Of a DNA stretch of 64,000 nucleotides, positions 38,970 through 49,753 are shown piece after piece. Numbering within the stretch: the first letter of the stretch is position 1; each line of letters begins with the position of its first letter. Source of the stretch: Mycolicibacterium palauense (lineage in GTDB: Bacteria > Actinomycetota > Actinomycetes > Mycobacteriales > Mycobacteriaceae); assembly GCF_002592005.1 (NCBI RefSeq), contig NZ_NVQF01000017.1, positions 1-64,000 of the forward strand, in the 5' to 3' direction. The notes under the pieces are model-generated. The model had not been told where the DNA came from and ran no database searches. It saw only the letters and a list, made by a program, of their open reading frames with translations. The translations under genes and the position numbers were made by a program.

Positions 38970-40932
38970 CTCGTTCGGTTTCTCGTTCCGCAATGGCGTC
39001 CACCTCCTCACCGCCGTCGGTGTAGACCCGCTCGAGCCGGTCCCACTCGTCGTCGTTCTCCCACACCGGTTCCCGTTCGGCGCCGTCGTCGAGGTCGACG
39101 CCCAGACCGGGCTCGGCCGCCAGCAGCGACCGGTAGGCCGGAACCGTGGCCAGCAGCTCGGCGTGGGTGCCGATGTGGGTGATGGTGCCGCCGGACAGCA
39201 GCGCCACCCGGTCGGCCAGCAGCACCGTCGACGCCCGGTGCGCCACCACCACGGCGGTGACCTCGTGCAGCACCCGGCGCAGCGCCTCGGTGACCCGGGC
39301 CTCGGTGTGCACATCGAGGGCCGACAGCGTGTCGTCGAGGACCAGCACCCGCGGCGCGGACAGGATGGCGCGGGCCAGTGAAAGGCGTTGCCGCTGCCCG
39401 CCGGACAGGCTCATGCCCTGCTCCCCGATGCGGGTCTGCAGCCCGTAGGGCAGGTCGTAGACGAACTCGGCGGCGGCGACCTCGATCGCGCCGGCCAGTT
39501 CCCGTTCGTCGGCCGGGTTCTCCGGCCCCCGGCCCAGCCGCAGGTTCTCGGCCACCGACATCGAGAACAGCGTCGGGTCCTCGAACGCGGTGGCCACCGC
39601 CGCCCGCAGCGAGGCCAGCGTCAGCTCGCGGATGTCGGTGCCGTCCAGCAGGATCTGGCCCTCGGTGACGTCGTAGAGGCGCGACAGCAGGGTGGCCAGC
39701 ACCGTCTTGCCGGATCCGGTGGCGCCGACCAGCGCGATCGTCTCGCCGGGCGCCACGGTGAGGTTGACGCCGCGCAGCGCCCATTCCGGGGAGTGCGGGG
39801 ATGAGCCGGGGGACGTGTCGGAGAGAGAGTCGGGGAAACGGAACCCGACGTCCACCAGCTGCAGCGCTCCGCGCCGCGGGACGGCGGTCTGCGGGCCGTC
39901 CGTGATCTCCCGGGGTGCGTCGAAGATCTCCACGATGCGGTCCGAGGCGGTGAAGGCCTCCTGCATCATCGACAGCAGAAAGCCCAGCGAGGCGATCGGC
40001 CAGACCAGGGAGAGCATCATCGTGATGAACGCGACCAGGGTGCCCATCGTCACCATGCCGTTGCCCGCCGCGTAGGCACCGAAGCCCAGCACGACGATCA
40101 GCGTCAGGTTGGGGATCACCTCCAGCAGCGTCCAGAACCGGGCCGAGACGTCGACCTTGCGGACCTGGGTCGCGTACAGCCTGCGGGCCTGCTCGTCGAA
40201 CCGGTCGAACGTGTACTGCTCGCGGCCGAAGGACTTGATCACGCGCATGCCCAGCGCCGATTCCTCGACATGGGTGGCCACGTGGCCGGACTGGTCCTGG
40301 GCCAGCCTCGACAGCCGGGTGAACTCCCGCTCGAAGTGCAGCACGGTCGCCGTGATGGGCAGGATCGAGACGAGCACCACCACCCCGAGCGGCCAGAACA
40401 TGGCCAGCAGGATGCCGGTCACCACCACGATCTGAACGACGTTGAGCAACAGGAAGACCAGGCCGAACGACAGGAACCGCCGGACGGTGCCCAGATCGTT
40501 CATCACCCGGGACAGCAGTTGTCCGGACTGCCAGCGGCCGTGGAAGGACATCGGCAGGATCTGCAGCCGGGAGTACAGGTCCTTGCGGATGTCGGCCTCG
40601 ACGCCCATGGTGGCGCGGGCCACCAGCCAGCGACGGATGAACCACAGCACGGCCTCGGTGATGCCCACACCCATGGCCGCCGCTCCGAGGATCCACAGGC
40701 CCTGTTGATCCTGATGCCGCACCGGTCCGTCGATGACGGCCTTGGTCATCAGCGGAATCGAGATGGTGGCCGCCAGGCTGACCACCGCGATGACCAGCAT
40801 CGCCAGCCAGCGCGCCCGGTAGGGCAGCAGGTAGGGCAGCAGCCGGACCAGCGCCGATCCGCTGCGGATGCGCGCCGGCGGCGCCCCCACCGCAGGGGTG
40901 CGCGCGGGCTGTCGCCCAGGCTCGACGCGCAT
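38947..40932 (-). CDS. ABC exporter half-transporter A (degenerate Walker B)
   Basis: A 661-residue half-transporter with six membrane helices and an ATPase domain: GATGSGKTV (about 402), a canonical [14 protein letters not shown] signature, and Walker [13 protein letters not shown], where Asp replaces the catalytic Glu. A long acidic C-terminal tail (about 600-661) is unusual. It is expected to bind but hardly hydrolyse ATP at its own site. It is translated first and overlaps the partner gene by 23 bp; prrA is divergent 210 bp away. Confidence 0.87.
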   Translation of the reverse strand: MRVEPGRQPARTPAVGAPPARIRSGSALVRLLPYLLPYRARWLAMLVIAVVSLAATISIPLMTKAVIDGPVRHQDQQGLWILGAAAMGVGITEAVLWFIRRWLVARATMGVEADIRKDLYSRLQILPMSFHGRWQSGQLLSRVMNDLGTVRRFLSFGLVFLLLNVVQIVVVTGILLAMFWPLGVVVLVSILPITATVLHFEREFTRLSRLAQDQSGHVATHVEESALGMRVIKSFGREQYTFDRFDEQARRLYATQVRKVDVSARFWTLLEVIPNLTLIVVLGFGAYAAGNGMVTMGTLVAFITMMLSLVWPIASLGFLLSMMQEAFTASDRIVEIFDAPREITDGPQTAVPRRGALQLVDVGFRFPDSLSDTSPGSSPHSPEWALRGVNLTVAPGETIALVGATGSGKTVLATLLSRLYDVTEGQILLDGTDIRELTLASLRAAVATAFEDPTLFSMSVAENLRLGRGPENPADERELAGAIEVAAAEFVYDLPYGLQTRIGEQGMSLSGGQRQRLSLARAILSAPRVLVLDDTLSALDVHTEARVTEALRRVLHEVTAVVVAHRASTVLLADRVALLSGGTITHIGTHAELLATVPAYRSLLAAEPGLGVDLDDGAEREPVWENDDEWDRLERVYTDGGEEVDAIAERETERDVERPVG

Positions 40933-41142
40933 GCGGCCCCCTGCCGTGAATCGTGTGTTTTCCGGATCGGGTCTCGGCCCCGTCTTCTCTACCCCGCCCG
41001 TGCGACATCAACGTCGCGATGGCTACCCCAATTCCGATGGTCGCACGCCGGGCAAGCGGGTATCCGCTGCGCACGGCGGGGCCGTCGCCGCGGCGCTCCC
41101 GACTCCCGCGCCTACCGCGTCGAGGCGGATTCATCGGGCAAA

Positions 41143-41853
41143 ATGGCGGACATGGACAACGGTGCGGCCTCACCCCGGGTTCTGGTGGTTGACGACGACG
41201 CCGACGTGCTCGCCTCCCTCGAGCGCGGTCTTCGGCTCTCGGGTTTCGAGGTGTCGACCGCGGTGGACGGCGCCGAGGCCCTGCGCAGCGCCACCGAGAC
41301 CCGGCCCGACGCGATCGTCCTCGACATCAACATGCCGGTGCTCGACGGGGTCTCCGTGGTGACCGCGCTGCGCGCCATGGACAACGACGTGCCGGTGTGC
41401 GTGCTGTCCGCCCGCAGCTCCGTCGACGACCGGGTGGCCGGGCTGGAGGCGGGCGCCGACGACTATCTGGTCAAGCCGTTCGTGCTGGCCGAGCTGGTCG
41501 CGCGGGTGCGGGCGCTGCTGCGCCGCCGCGGGTCCACGGCGACATTCTCCTCGGAGACCATCTCGGTGGGCCCGCTGGAGGTCGACATCCCCGGCCGGCG
41601 CGCCCGGGTCAACGGCGTCGACGTCGACCTGACCAAACGCGAGTTCGACCTGCTGGCGGTGCTCGCCGAGCACAAGACCGCGGTGTTGTCCCGCGCGCAG
41701 CTGCTCGAACTGGTGTGGGGCTACGACTTCGCCGCGGACACCAACGTGGTGGACGTGTTCATCGGCTATCTGCGGCGCAAGCTGGAGGCCGGCGGCGCAC
41801 CGCGGCTGCTGCACACGGTGCGCGGTGTGGGGTTCGTGCTACGGACGCAGTGA
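41143..41853 (+). CDS. prrA: PrrA response regulator
   Basis: A 236-residue OmpR-family response regulator, nearly identical in sequence and length to M. tuberculosis Prr[19 protein letters not shown] carries the acidic pocket, [12 protein letters not shown] the phospho-acceptor Asp, and the winged helix ([32 protein letters not shown]) the DNA-binding part. PrrAB is a conserved mycobacterial system tied to early intracellular growth and to ammonium and hypoxia responses. The start MADMDNG at 41143 parallels the known N terminus; it lies 30 bp before prrB. Confidence 0.93.
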   Translation: MADMDNGAASPRVLVVDDDADVLASLERGLRLSGFEVSTAVDGAEALRSATETRPDAIVLDINMPVLDGVSVVTALRAMDNDVPVCVLSARSSVDDRVAGLEAGADDYLVKPFVLAELVARVRALLRRRGSTATFSSETISVGPLEVDIPGRRARVNGVDVDLTKREFDLLAVLAEHKTAVLSRAQLLELVWGYDFAADTNVVDVFIGYLRRKLEAGGAPRLLHTVRGVGFVLRTQ

Positions 41854-41883
41854 CAGTGACGCAGTGACGAAAGGCTCGCGGTG

Positions 41884-43227
41884 ATGGACGGCCCGTCGCG
41901 GATCTTCGCCAGGACGCCCTCGCTGCGGACCCGGGTGGCCTTCGCGACCGCCATCGGCGCGGCGATCGTGGTGGTCATCGTCGGCACCATCGTCTGGGTC
42001 GGGATCACCAACGACCGCAAGGAGAGGCTGGACCGGCGCCTCGACGAGGCGGCGGGCTTCGCGATCCCGTTCCTGCCGCGCGGGCTCGGCGAGATTCCGT
42101 CCTCGCCCAACGACCAGGACGCGGTGATCACCGTGCGCCGCGGCGGCGAGGTGAAGTCCAACTCCGATGTGGTGCTGCCGCACCTGGACACCGACTACGC
42201 CGACACCTACGTCGACGGGGTGCGCTACCGGGTGCGCACCGTGGAGATTCGCGGCCCGGAGGGCCCGATGTCGATCGCCGTCGGCGACACCTATGACGAC
42301 ACCGTCGCCGACACCAACAACCTGCACCGGCGTGTGCTGGTCATCTGCGTGTTCGCCGTCGGCGCGGCCGCGCTGCTGGGGTGGCTGCTCGCCGCGTTCG
42401 CGGTGCGCCCGCTCAAGCGGCTGGCCCAGCAGACGCGGTTGATCGATGCCGGCGGGGAACCACCGGACGTGGAGATCCGCGGCGCCACCGAGGCCGTCGA
42501 GATCGCCGAGGCCATGCGCGGCATGCTGCAGCGGCTCTGGGACGAGCAGGACCGCACCAAGGAGGCCCTGGCCTCCGCCCGGGACTTCGCCGCGGTCTCC
42601 GCCCACGAACTGCGGACCCCGTTGACGGCCATGCGCACCAACCTGGAAGTGCTCGACACCCTGGACCTGCCCGACGAGCAACGCAAGGAGGTGCTGGCCG
42701 ACGTGATCCGCACCCAGTCGCGGATCGAGATCACCCTCGGCGCCCTGGAGCGGCTCGCCCAGGGCGAACTGTCCACCTCCGACGACCACGTACCGGTCGA
42801 CATCACCGAGCTGCTCGACCGCGCCGCCCACGACGCCACCCGGATCTACCCCGACCTGGACGTGTCGCTGGTACCCGCACCCACGGTGATCATCGTCGGG
42901 CTGCCGGCCGGGCTGCGGCTGGCCGTCGACAACGCCATCGCCAACGCCGTCAAACACGGCAACGCCACCCGGGTGCAACTCTCGGCGGTGCCGTCGCGGG
43001 CCGGCATCGAGATCGCCATCGACGACAACGGCACCGGCGTGCCGCCCGAGGAACGCGACGTCGTCTTCGAGCGCTTCTCCCGCGGCTCGACGGCCTCCCA
43101 CTCCGGCTCCGGACTGGGACTGGCGCTGGTGGCCCAGCAGGCCGAGTTGCACGGGGGGACAGCGTCTCTGCAGGAGAGCCCGCTCGGCGGCGCCCGGCTG
43201 CTGCTGCGGCTGCCGGGGCCGCGTTGA
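41884..43227 (+). CDS. prrB: PrrB sensor histidine kinase
   Basis: A 447-residue membrane kinase. The first helix is at about 20-42, an extracytoplasmic sensor at about 43-150, the second helix (VLVICVFAVGAAALLGWLL) near 155-178, then HAMP, the H-box SAHELRTPLTAMRTN (phospho-His about 242), and the ATPase motifs NAIANAVKHG, DDNGTGVPPEE and GSGLGLALV. It is the cognate kinase of PrrA. A GTG immediately before the ATG (41881) is an equally possible start. Confidence 0.92.
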   Translation: MDGPSRIFARTPSLRTRVAFATAIGAAIVVVIVGTIVWVGITNDRKERLDRRLDEAAGFAIPFLPRGLGEIPSSPNDQDAVITVRRGGEVKSNSDVVLPHLDTDYADTYVDGVRYRVRTVEIRGPEGPMSIAVGDTYDDTVADTNNLHRRVLVICVFAVGAAALLGWLLAAFAVRPLKRLAQQTRLIDAGGEPPDVEIRGATEAVEIAEAMRGMLQRLWDEQDRTKEALASARDFAAVSAHELRTPLTAMRTNLEVLDTLDLPDEQRKEVLADVIRTQSRIEITLGALERLAQGELSTSDDHVPVDITELLDRAAHDATRIYPDLDVSLVPAPTVIIVGLPAGLRLAVDNAIANAVKHGNATRVQLSAVPSRAGIEIAIDDNGTGVPPEERDVVFERFSRGSTASHSGSGLGLALVAQQAELHGGTASLQESPLGGARLLLRLPGPR

Positions 43228-43232
43228 GGCCG

Positions 43233-43394
43233 GTGCGCCAGCGCACCGCAAGCAGTCCCGTGCGCCCGCGCACCGCAAGCAGTCCCGTGCGCCCGCGCAC
43301 CGCAAGCAGTCCCGTGCGCCCGCGCACCGCGAGCAGGCCGGGACGCTAGCGCACCGCGAGCAGGCCGGGACGCTAGCGCACGGCGAGCAGGTCG
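43233..43394. repeat. Six 27-bp tandem repeats derived from the FKBP 3' end
   Basis: Units begin at 43233, 43260, 43287, 43314, 43341 and 43368. The last one contains the final codons and stop of the FKBP gene (minus strand, LLAVR-stop); the others are diverging copies running toward prrB. The first four carry a short GTGCG/CGCAC stem, so the array may also work as a terminator between the convergent genes. Confidence 0.85.
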
Positions 43395-43735
43395 ATCACG
43401 AAGATCAGGGTCTTGCCGGAGAGCCGGTGTCCGCCGCCGGCCGGGCCGTAGGCCAGCGCCGGCGGCACCACCAGTTTGCGGCGGCCGCCGACCCGCATAC
43501 CGGGAATGCCGTCCTGCCAGCCCTGGATCAGCCCGCGCAGCGGGAACGCGATGGGCTCGTTGCGGCTCCAGGAGCTGTCGAACTCCTCCCCGGTGTCGTA
43601 CTCGACCCCGAGGTAGTGCACCTGGACGGTGCTGCCCGGGGGCGCCTCGGCCCCCTCCCCCACCACGAGGTCTTCGATCACCAGCTCGGTCGGGGCCGGG
43701 CCGTCGGGGAATTCGATCTCAGGTTTGGTCGTCAT
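43373..43735 (-). CDS. FKBP-type peptidyl-prolyl isomerase
   Basis: A 120-residue cytosolic FKBP domain that should catalyse prolyl cis-trans isomerisation. VQVHYLGVEYDTGEEFDSSW, FPLRGLIQGWQDGIPGMRVGG and LVVPPALAYGP are the FKBP signatures, and key aromatic/acidic residues are kept. It has no signal peptide. The ATG at 43735 is preceded by a -10 box TAAGGT (43742-43747) six bases upstream. The gene end is the source of the neighbouring tandem repeats. Confidence 0.92.
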   Translation of the reverse strand: MTTKPEIEFPDGPAPTELVIEDLVVGEGAEAPPGSTVQVHYLGVEYDTGEEFDSSWSRNEPIAFPLRGLIQGWQDGIPGMRVGGRRKLVVPPALAYGPAGGGHRLSGKTLIFVIDLLAVR

Positions 43736-43741
43736 CGACCG

Positions 43742-43747
43742 ACCTTA
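43742..43747 (-). promoter_or_regulatory. -10 box of leaderless FKBP promoter
   Basis: TAAGGT on the minus strand, six bases before the ATG at 43735. A divergent -10-like CACACT (43775-43780) serves the gene at 43787. Confidence 0.55.
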
Positions 43748-43786
43748 AACCGTCGGCGGCGATTCCCGGTCGGGCACACTGGTGGC

Positions 43787-44050
43787 GTGGCTGAAGACAG
43801 AAAATCCACTGAGCAGGACACGCTGGCCCGCATCCACGACCTCGTGGCCGAGGAACACGAACTGCGCTCCCGGCTGCAGCGTCACGAGATCAGCGAGTCG
43901 GTCGAGCACGACAGGCTGCGCGCCGTCGAGGTCGAACTCGACCAGTGCTGGGATCTGCTGAGGCAGCGCCGGGCACTGCGGGAGACCGGCGGAGACCCGC
44001 GGCAGGCCGAGGTCCGCCCGGCCGGCGAGGTCGAGGGGTACCTGGGCTGA
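43787..44050 (+). CDS. DUF2630 family protein, Rv0898c homologue
   Basis: An 87-residue charged helical protein. DTLARIHDLVAEEHELRSRL and VEVELDQCWDLLRQRRALRE are hallmarks of the DUF2630 family found next to Rv0897c homologues. It is probably a small coiled-coil; no biochemical role is known to me. The GTG start follows CACACT by six bases, a leaderless layout. Its TGA overlaps the next gene. Confidence 0.85.
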   Translation: MAEDRKSTEQDTLARIHDLVAEEHELRSRLQRHEISESVEHDRLRAVEVELDQCWDLLRQRRALRETGGDPRQAEVRPAGEVEGYLG

Positions 44051-45630
44051 CCGGACCCGACCGCGCCTGCGACGTCGCGATCGTCGGCGGCGGGCACAAC
44101 GCCCTGGTGGCCGCGGGCTATCTGGCGCGCGCCGGCCTGCGGGTGCGGGTGCTGGAGCGCCTTCCGGCCCCCGGGGGCGCCGCGGTCTCGGCCCGCGCCT
44201 TCGACGGTGTCGACGCGCGGCTGTCGCGGTACTCGTATCTGGTCAGCCTGCTGCCCCGGCGGATCATCGAGGATCTGGGGGCCCCGATCCGGCTGGCCCG
44301 TCGCACCCATTCGTCCTACACGCCGGATCCGGTGACCGCCGGGCGCACCGGCCTGCTCGTCGGCCCCCGGAGCACCTTCGACGCGATCGGCGCCGCCGCC
44401 GACGCGCCCCGCTTCGCGGAGTTCTACCGGCGCGCCCGGCTGGTGACGGTCCCGCTGTGGCCGACACTGCTGGAGCCGCTGCCCACGCGCACGGCCGCAC
44501 GTGACCGGGTGATCGGCGCGGACCCGGCGGCCGCCGGCGCCTGGCGGGCCCTGATCGACGAGCCGATCGGGCGGGCGGTGACCGCTTCCGTCGACCACGA
44601 CCTGGTGCGCGGTGTGCTGGCCACCGATGCACTGATCGGCACGTTCGCCGACCTCGACGACCCGTCGCTGCGCCAGAACGTCTGTCTGCTGTACCACCTG
44701 CTGGGCGGGGGCACCGGGAACTGGGACGTCCCGGTCGGCGGGATGGGCGCGGTGACCGACGCGCTGGCCGCCGCGGCCACCGGCCACGGCGCCGACATCG
44801 TCACCGGCGCGGAGGTTCACGCCATCTCACCCGACGGCGAGGTGCGCTACCGGCAGGGCGGCGCGGACCGGGTCACCACCGCCGGCTTCGTGCTCTGCGG
44901 GGCCACCCCGACGGTGCTGGCCGACCTGCTCGGCGAGCCCGCGGAGGCACCGGCCCCGGGCGCCCAGATCAAGATCAACCTGATGCTGCGCCGGCTGCCC
45001 CGGCTGCGCGACGGCGCGGTCGGCGCCGAAGAGGCCTTCGGCGGGACCTTTCACATCAACGAGACCTGGACGCAGCTCAACGATGCCTACACCGCCGCGG
45101 CGGCCGGCCGGGTTCCCGACCCGCTGCCCTGCGAGATCTACTGCCACTCGCTGACCGACCCCAGCATCCTGTCGCCGGGTCTGCGCGCGGCCGGGGCGCA
45201 CACCCTGACGGTCTTCGGGTTGCACACCCCGCACGCCCTGGTGGCCGGAACCGACGACCGCGACGGGGCACGGCGGCGGCTGACCGACGCGGCGCTGGCC
45301 TCGCTGAACTCCGTGCTCGCCGAACCCGTCGAGGAGGTGGTGATGAGCGACGCGCACGGCAGGCCCTGCGTCGAGGCCAAGACCACGCTGGACCTCGAGG
45401 ACGGTCTGCGGATGACGGCGGGCAACATCTTCCACGGTGAGTTGCGGTGGCCGTTCGCCGAGGACGACGAGGAACTGAACACCCCGGCCCAGCGGTGGGG
45501 GGTGGCGACCTCGCACCGCCGGATCATGCTGTGCGGCTCGGGGTCCCGCCGCGGCGGCGCGGTCTCCGGCGTCGGTGGACACAACGCGGCGATGGCCGTG
45601 CTGGCCGAACTGGGCCGCCCCGGGCGCTAA
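44047..45630 (+). CDS. FAD-dependent phytoene-desaturase-like oxidoreductase, Rv0897c homologue
   Basis: A 527-residue FAD/NAD(P)-binding oxidoreductase of the CrtI/phytoene dehydrogenase-like family. VAIVGGGHNALVAAGYLARAG is the dinucleotide-binding motif and LCGSGSRRGGAVSGVGGHNA the C-terminal FAD-binding motif. The substrate is unknown. No ATG, GTG or TTG lies in frame near the expected N terminus; a CTG at 44047 overlaps the preceding stop as CTGA and gives LTGPDRACDVAIVGGG, matching Rv0897c, so a CTG start is proposed. Confidence 0.85.
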   Translation: MTGPDRACDVAIVGGGHNALVAAGYLARAGLRVRVLERLPAPGGAAVSARAFDGVDARLSRYSYLVSLLPRRIIEDLGAPIRLARRTHSSYTPDPVTAGRTGLLVGPRSTFDAIGAAADAPRFAEFYRRARLVTVPLWPTLLEPLPTRTAARDRVIGADPAAAGAWRALIDEPIGRAVTASVDHDLVRGVLATDALIGTFADLDDPSLRQNVCLLYHLLGGGTGNWDVPVGGMGAVTDALAAAATGHGADIVTGAEVHAISPDGEVRYRQGGADRVTTAGFVLCGATPTVLADLLGEPAEAPAPGAQIKINLMLRRLPRLRDGAVGAEEAFGGTFHINETWTQLNDAYTAAAAGRVPDPLPCEIYCHSLTDPSILSPGLRAAGAHTLTVFGLHTPHALVAGTDDRDGARRRLTDAALASLNSVLAEPVEEVVMSDAHGRPCVEAKTTLDLEDGLRMTAGNIFHGELRWPFAEDDEELNTPAQRWGVATSHRRIMLCGSGSRRGGAVSGVGGHNAAMAVLAELGRPGR

Positions 45631-46055
45631 CCGGTCTTCGCGCCGGAGAGCCGCTCCAACACCGCCAGCAGAACCTTCAGGTCGTCGTCGGCGAGCGCGG
45701 CCAGGACGTCGGGAGCCGGGTCGTCGACCGCGTCGATCGCGGCGACCGCGGCGCGACCGTCCTCGGTCAGCGAGACCAGCTTGGAGCGCCGGTTGGACGG
45801 GTCGACCTCACGGACGACCAGCCCGCGCTGCTCCAGATCGTTGATCGCGACCGTTGCCGCGGGTGCGTCGATGGTGGCGTGATGGGCCACCTGCTTGACC
45901 GTCAGCGGTTCGCGCGCAAGACGTTTGAGAATGCGGATCCGGCTGAACGGCAGCCCGGTCTGCTCGACGACGGCCTTGCGCCAGCCGTCCTTGTGGTCCA
46001 GGACGAGCCTGGACAGGGCCCGCCAGACCTCGTCAGCGAGCGGATTGCGGTTCAT
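45627..46055 (-). CDS. MarR family transcriptional regulator
   Basis: A 142-residue winged-helix MarR protein. GLPFSRIRILKRLAREPLTV leads into the recognition helix region (HHATIDAPAATVAINDLEQRG) and the wing with DPSNRRSKLVSLTEDG. It overlaps the upstream MFS gene by 23 bp in the same direction, the typical repressor-pump operon, and a perfect inverted repeat sits at the pump promoter (47511-47525). The ligand is likely a pump substrate, not identified. Confidence 0.88.
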   Translation of the reverse strand: MNRNPLADEVWRALSRLVLDHKDGWRKAVVEQTGLPFSRIRILKRLAREPLTVKQVAHHATIDAPAATVAINDLEQRGLVVREVDPSNRRSKLVSLTEDGRAAVAAIDAVDDPAPDVLAALADDDLKVLLAVLERLSGAKTG

Positions 46056-47508
46056 GGCTCCTCCCGTACTCCGGCGTCGAACCCGCGATGAGCGGCGCCA
46101 ACCGGTCGGCCGACCGGATGGCGCGAGACGATGTGGAGAAGATACCGAGGGCCAGGATCACCACGCCGAGGATGGCGCAGACCACCCACAGCGGCCGCGC
46201 AGCGGCCACGAAGGCGGCGTCCGGGCGGGCGATCGCGGTCGCGGCGATCGAGCCGCACAGCGCCACCCCCAGGCTCACCCCGACCTGCCGGCTCGTCGAG
46301 GCCACCGCCGAGGCGGCGCCGGCTCGGTCCAGGGGCATCCCGCTGACCGCCGCGGTGGTGATCGGCGCGTTGACCATGCTGAAGCCGATGCCGAAGATCG
46401 CGAACACCACGATCAGCTGCCACAACGGTGTGGCACCCGACAGCAGGGTCATCAGGGCGGTGGCCGCGGTGATGAGCACACCGGCGGTGACCAGCGAGGG
46501 CCGCGCCCCGTACCGGCCGACCAGTCGCCCCGACAGCGGGGAGAAGATCACCGAACCCACCGCCAGCGGGAGGTAGAGCAGCCCGGTGTGCATCGCCGAG
46601 TAGCCGCGGTAGCCCTGCAGGTACAGCGACATCATGAACAGGAAGGCACCCCAGGCGGCGAACGCGCACACCGCCATCACCGTCGCCGAGGCGAACGGGA
46701 TACTCCGGAAGAAACGCAGGTCGATGAACGGGTCACGGTGGCCGGACTCGACGTAGACGAAACCCACCAGCGACACCGCCGACACGGTCAGCAACGCGAG
46801 GGTCGGCGCGGCCGTCCAGCCCACCGAGGGTGCTTCGATGAGGACGTAGACGACTCCGAAAAGCGTTGCCATTCCCAGCAACTGACCGAGGGGATCGAAC
46901 GCGCGAACGGAGGAGGAGCGGCTTTCCGGCACGAACAACGCGGTCAGCACGATCGCCAGCGCACAGACCGGCAGGTTGATCCAGAACACCGAGCGCCAAC
47001 CGACCGTCTCGATCAGGGCACCACCGACGATCGGGCCCAACGCCATCGAGATGCCCACCACCGCACCCCAGACGCCGATCGCCCGGGCGCGCTCCTCGCG
47101 GCCGGTGAACACCTGGGTGATGATCGACATCGCCACCGGGTTGAGCATCGACCCGCCGATGCCCTGGACGAGACGTGCGGCGATCAGCAGCTCGATGCTG
47201 GGGGCCATGCTGCACAGCAGCGAGCCGGCCGCGAACACGATCAGCCCGGCCTGGAACACGCGGCGCCGGCCGAACCGGTCACCGGCGGCACCGGCCAGCA
47301 ACAGCAGCCCGGCCAGCACCAGGGTGTAGATGTCGATCACCCATTGCAGGTGCGCGGCCGACGCCGCGAACTCGCTCTGGATGGAGGGGATCGCGACGTT
47401 GACGATGGTCATGTCCATCGACGCGATGAGCAGGCTCAGACAGCACGAGGCGAGGATCACCGCCTTGCGCCGCCGACTCAACCCGACGACAGCGTCATTC
47501 ACAGTCAT
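46033..47508 (-). CDS. MFS drug:H+ antiporter (DHA2, 14 helices)
   Basis: A 491-residue major facilitator with about 14 membrane helices, DHA2/EmrB-like. MDMTIVNVAIPSI in helix 1, GDRFGRRRVFQAG in loop 2-3 and LVQGIGGSML in helix 4 are drug-antiporter signatures. It should export lipophilic compounds using the proton gradient. Expression is likely repressed by the co-encoded MarR, whose candidate operator lies three bases before this ATG. Confidence 0.88.
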   Translation of the reverse strand: MTVNDAVVGLSRRRKAVILASCCLSLLIASMDMTIVNVAIPSIQSEFAASAAHLQWVIDIYTLVLAGLLLLAGAAGDRFGRRRVFQAGLIVFAAGSLLCSMAPSIELLIAARLVQGIGGSMLNPVAMSIITQVFTGREERARAIGVWGAVVGISMALGPIVGGALIETVGWRSVFWINLPVCALAIVLTALFVPESRSSSVRAFDPLGQLLGMATLFGVVYVLIEAPSVGWTAAPTLALLTVSAVSLVGFVYVESGHRDPFIDLRFFRSIPFASATVMAVCAFAAWGAFLFMMSLYLQGYRGYSAMHTGLLYLPLAVGSVIFSPLSGRLVGRYGARPSLVTAGVLITAATALMTLLSGATPLWQLIVVFAIFGIGFSMVNAPITTAAVSGMPLDRAGAASAVASTSRQVGVSLGVALCGSIAATAIARPDAAFVAAARPLWVVCAILGVVILALGIFSTSSRAIRSADRLAPLIAGSTPEYGRSHEPQSAR

Positions 47509-47510
47509 TC

Positions 47511-47525
47511 ACACAATAATTGTGT
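47511..47525. promoter_or_regulatory. Perfect 7-1-7 palindrome, candidate MarR operator
   Basis: ACACAAT-A-ATTGTGT lies immediately upstream of the MFS start. Its size and AT-rich core are typical of MarR sites, and binding here would block RNA polymerase or the ribosome site. Confidence 0.75.
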
Positions 47526-47554
47526 AACTACAACTGTCTTTCTGGCAAGTCGAG

Positions 47555-47605
47555 GTCAGCGTTGATCCATACCGACCGGGTCAGCGTTGACCCATGTCGA
47601 CCGGG

Positions 47606-47626
<21 letters not shown>
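47555..47626. repeat. 25-bp tandem repeats derived from the gltA2 3' end
   Basis: Units start at 47555, 47580 and 47605. The third is the actual end of gltA2 (minus strand, VDMGQR-stop); the middle copy is identical over 22 bases and the outer copy has three changes. This is the same kind of terminal duplication seen at the FKBP gene. Confidence 0.85.
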
Positions 47627-48922
<1,296 letters not shown>

Positions 48923-49011
48923 AAGAACCCCTTCTGCGCTCGTCGGCAGCGACCGTGCTGTCCTTTCCTAGCTGAAGGTAGTCGGTCTTGCGGCGGCTCG
49001 CCTGCGGGGGG

Positions 49012-49662
49012 CTACCCCGGCCCGGTGGACAGACCCACGGTCAGCGCGGCGAAATCCGCGAATGCACTGTCGATCCGTTCGATCATCAGTTCAGGTCCCA
49101 GCACCGTCCCGTCGGTGTCGGCGACCAGATCTCCGCAGGCGGTGGTGATGATCGAGGACCACACCGCCGTGACCAATCGCACCTTCCGGTCCTGCGGACG
49201 GACACCGAGCCGCTCGGCCAGCAGCGCGATGTTCGTCGGCGGCCAGAACCCCGCGGCGGCGGCCTGCAGCGCCGGAGTGGAGTTGATGATCTGCAGCATG
49301 GCCACGATGTTGTTGCTCGTCAGGCCGGGCACGGTGCCGGAGGGCACGGCGTTGAGCACGTCGACGTGCACCCGCCGCAGCGCCTCCAGGGCGGGCACGC
49401 CGGCCGGGATGGTGGGCAGTCCGCGCGCGACGGCGTCGGTGAGCCCCTCCAGCAGGGTCAGGATGACCGCTTCCTTGGTGGCGAAGTAACGGCTGAAGGT
49501 GCGGGTGGACACCTCGGCCAGCGCGGCGATCTGTTCGACGGTGGTCTGCTCGTAGCCCTGCGCCAGACACAACCGCACGGCGGCGTCGATCAGCGTGGCC
49601 CGGGTACGCAACTTTTTGCGCTCCCGCAGGCCCACTGTGGTGTCGGTCAGCAGGTCGACCAC
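49012..49662 (-). CDS. TetR family transcriptional regulator
   Basis: A 216-residue TetR-type repressor. The N-terminal helix-turn-helix is RATLIDAAVRLCLAQGYEQT followed by TVEQIAALAEVSTRTFSRYF; the ligand-binding half is unremarkable. Start: a GTG at 49662 is seven bases after a minus-strand TAGGAT (-10), a leaderless layout; a GTG at 49704 is the alternative. Targets are unknown: neighbours are pdxH upstream and gltA2 downstream. Confidence 0.83.
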   Translation of the reverse strand: MVDLLTDTTVGLRERKKLRTRATLIDAAVRLCLAQGYEQTTVEQIAALAEVSTRTFSRYFATKEAVILTLLEGLTDAVARGLPTIPAGVPALEALRRVHVDVLNAVPSGTVPGLTSNNIVAMLQIINSTPALQAAAAGFWPPTNIALLAERLGVRPQDRKVRLVTAVWSSIITTACGDLVADTDGTVLGPELMIERIDSAFADFAALTVGLSTGPG

Positions 49663-49669
49663 ATCCGCG

Positions 49670-49675
49670 ATCCTA
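49670..49675 (-). promoter_or_regulatory. -10 box of leaderless TetR gene promoter
   Basis: TAGGAT on the minus strand, seven bases before the GTG at 49662. Confidence 0.5.
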
Positions 49676-49753
49676 GCCTCCAGGGCATCGACCGGCGGGA
49701 ACACGCCGTGGCGTGCCCGCCCGATCCTGTCCGAACGGCCAGGGCCGGGACCC

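Noticed and set aside
43233..43394. CRISPR-like array
   Set aside because: The 27-bp units are contiguous with no unique spacers, and the last unit is the end of the FKBP gene.
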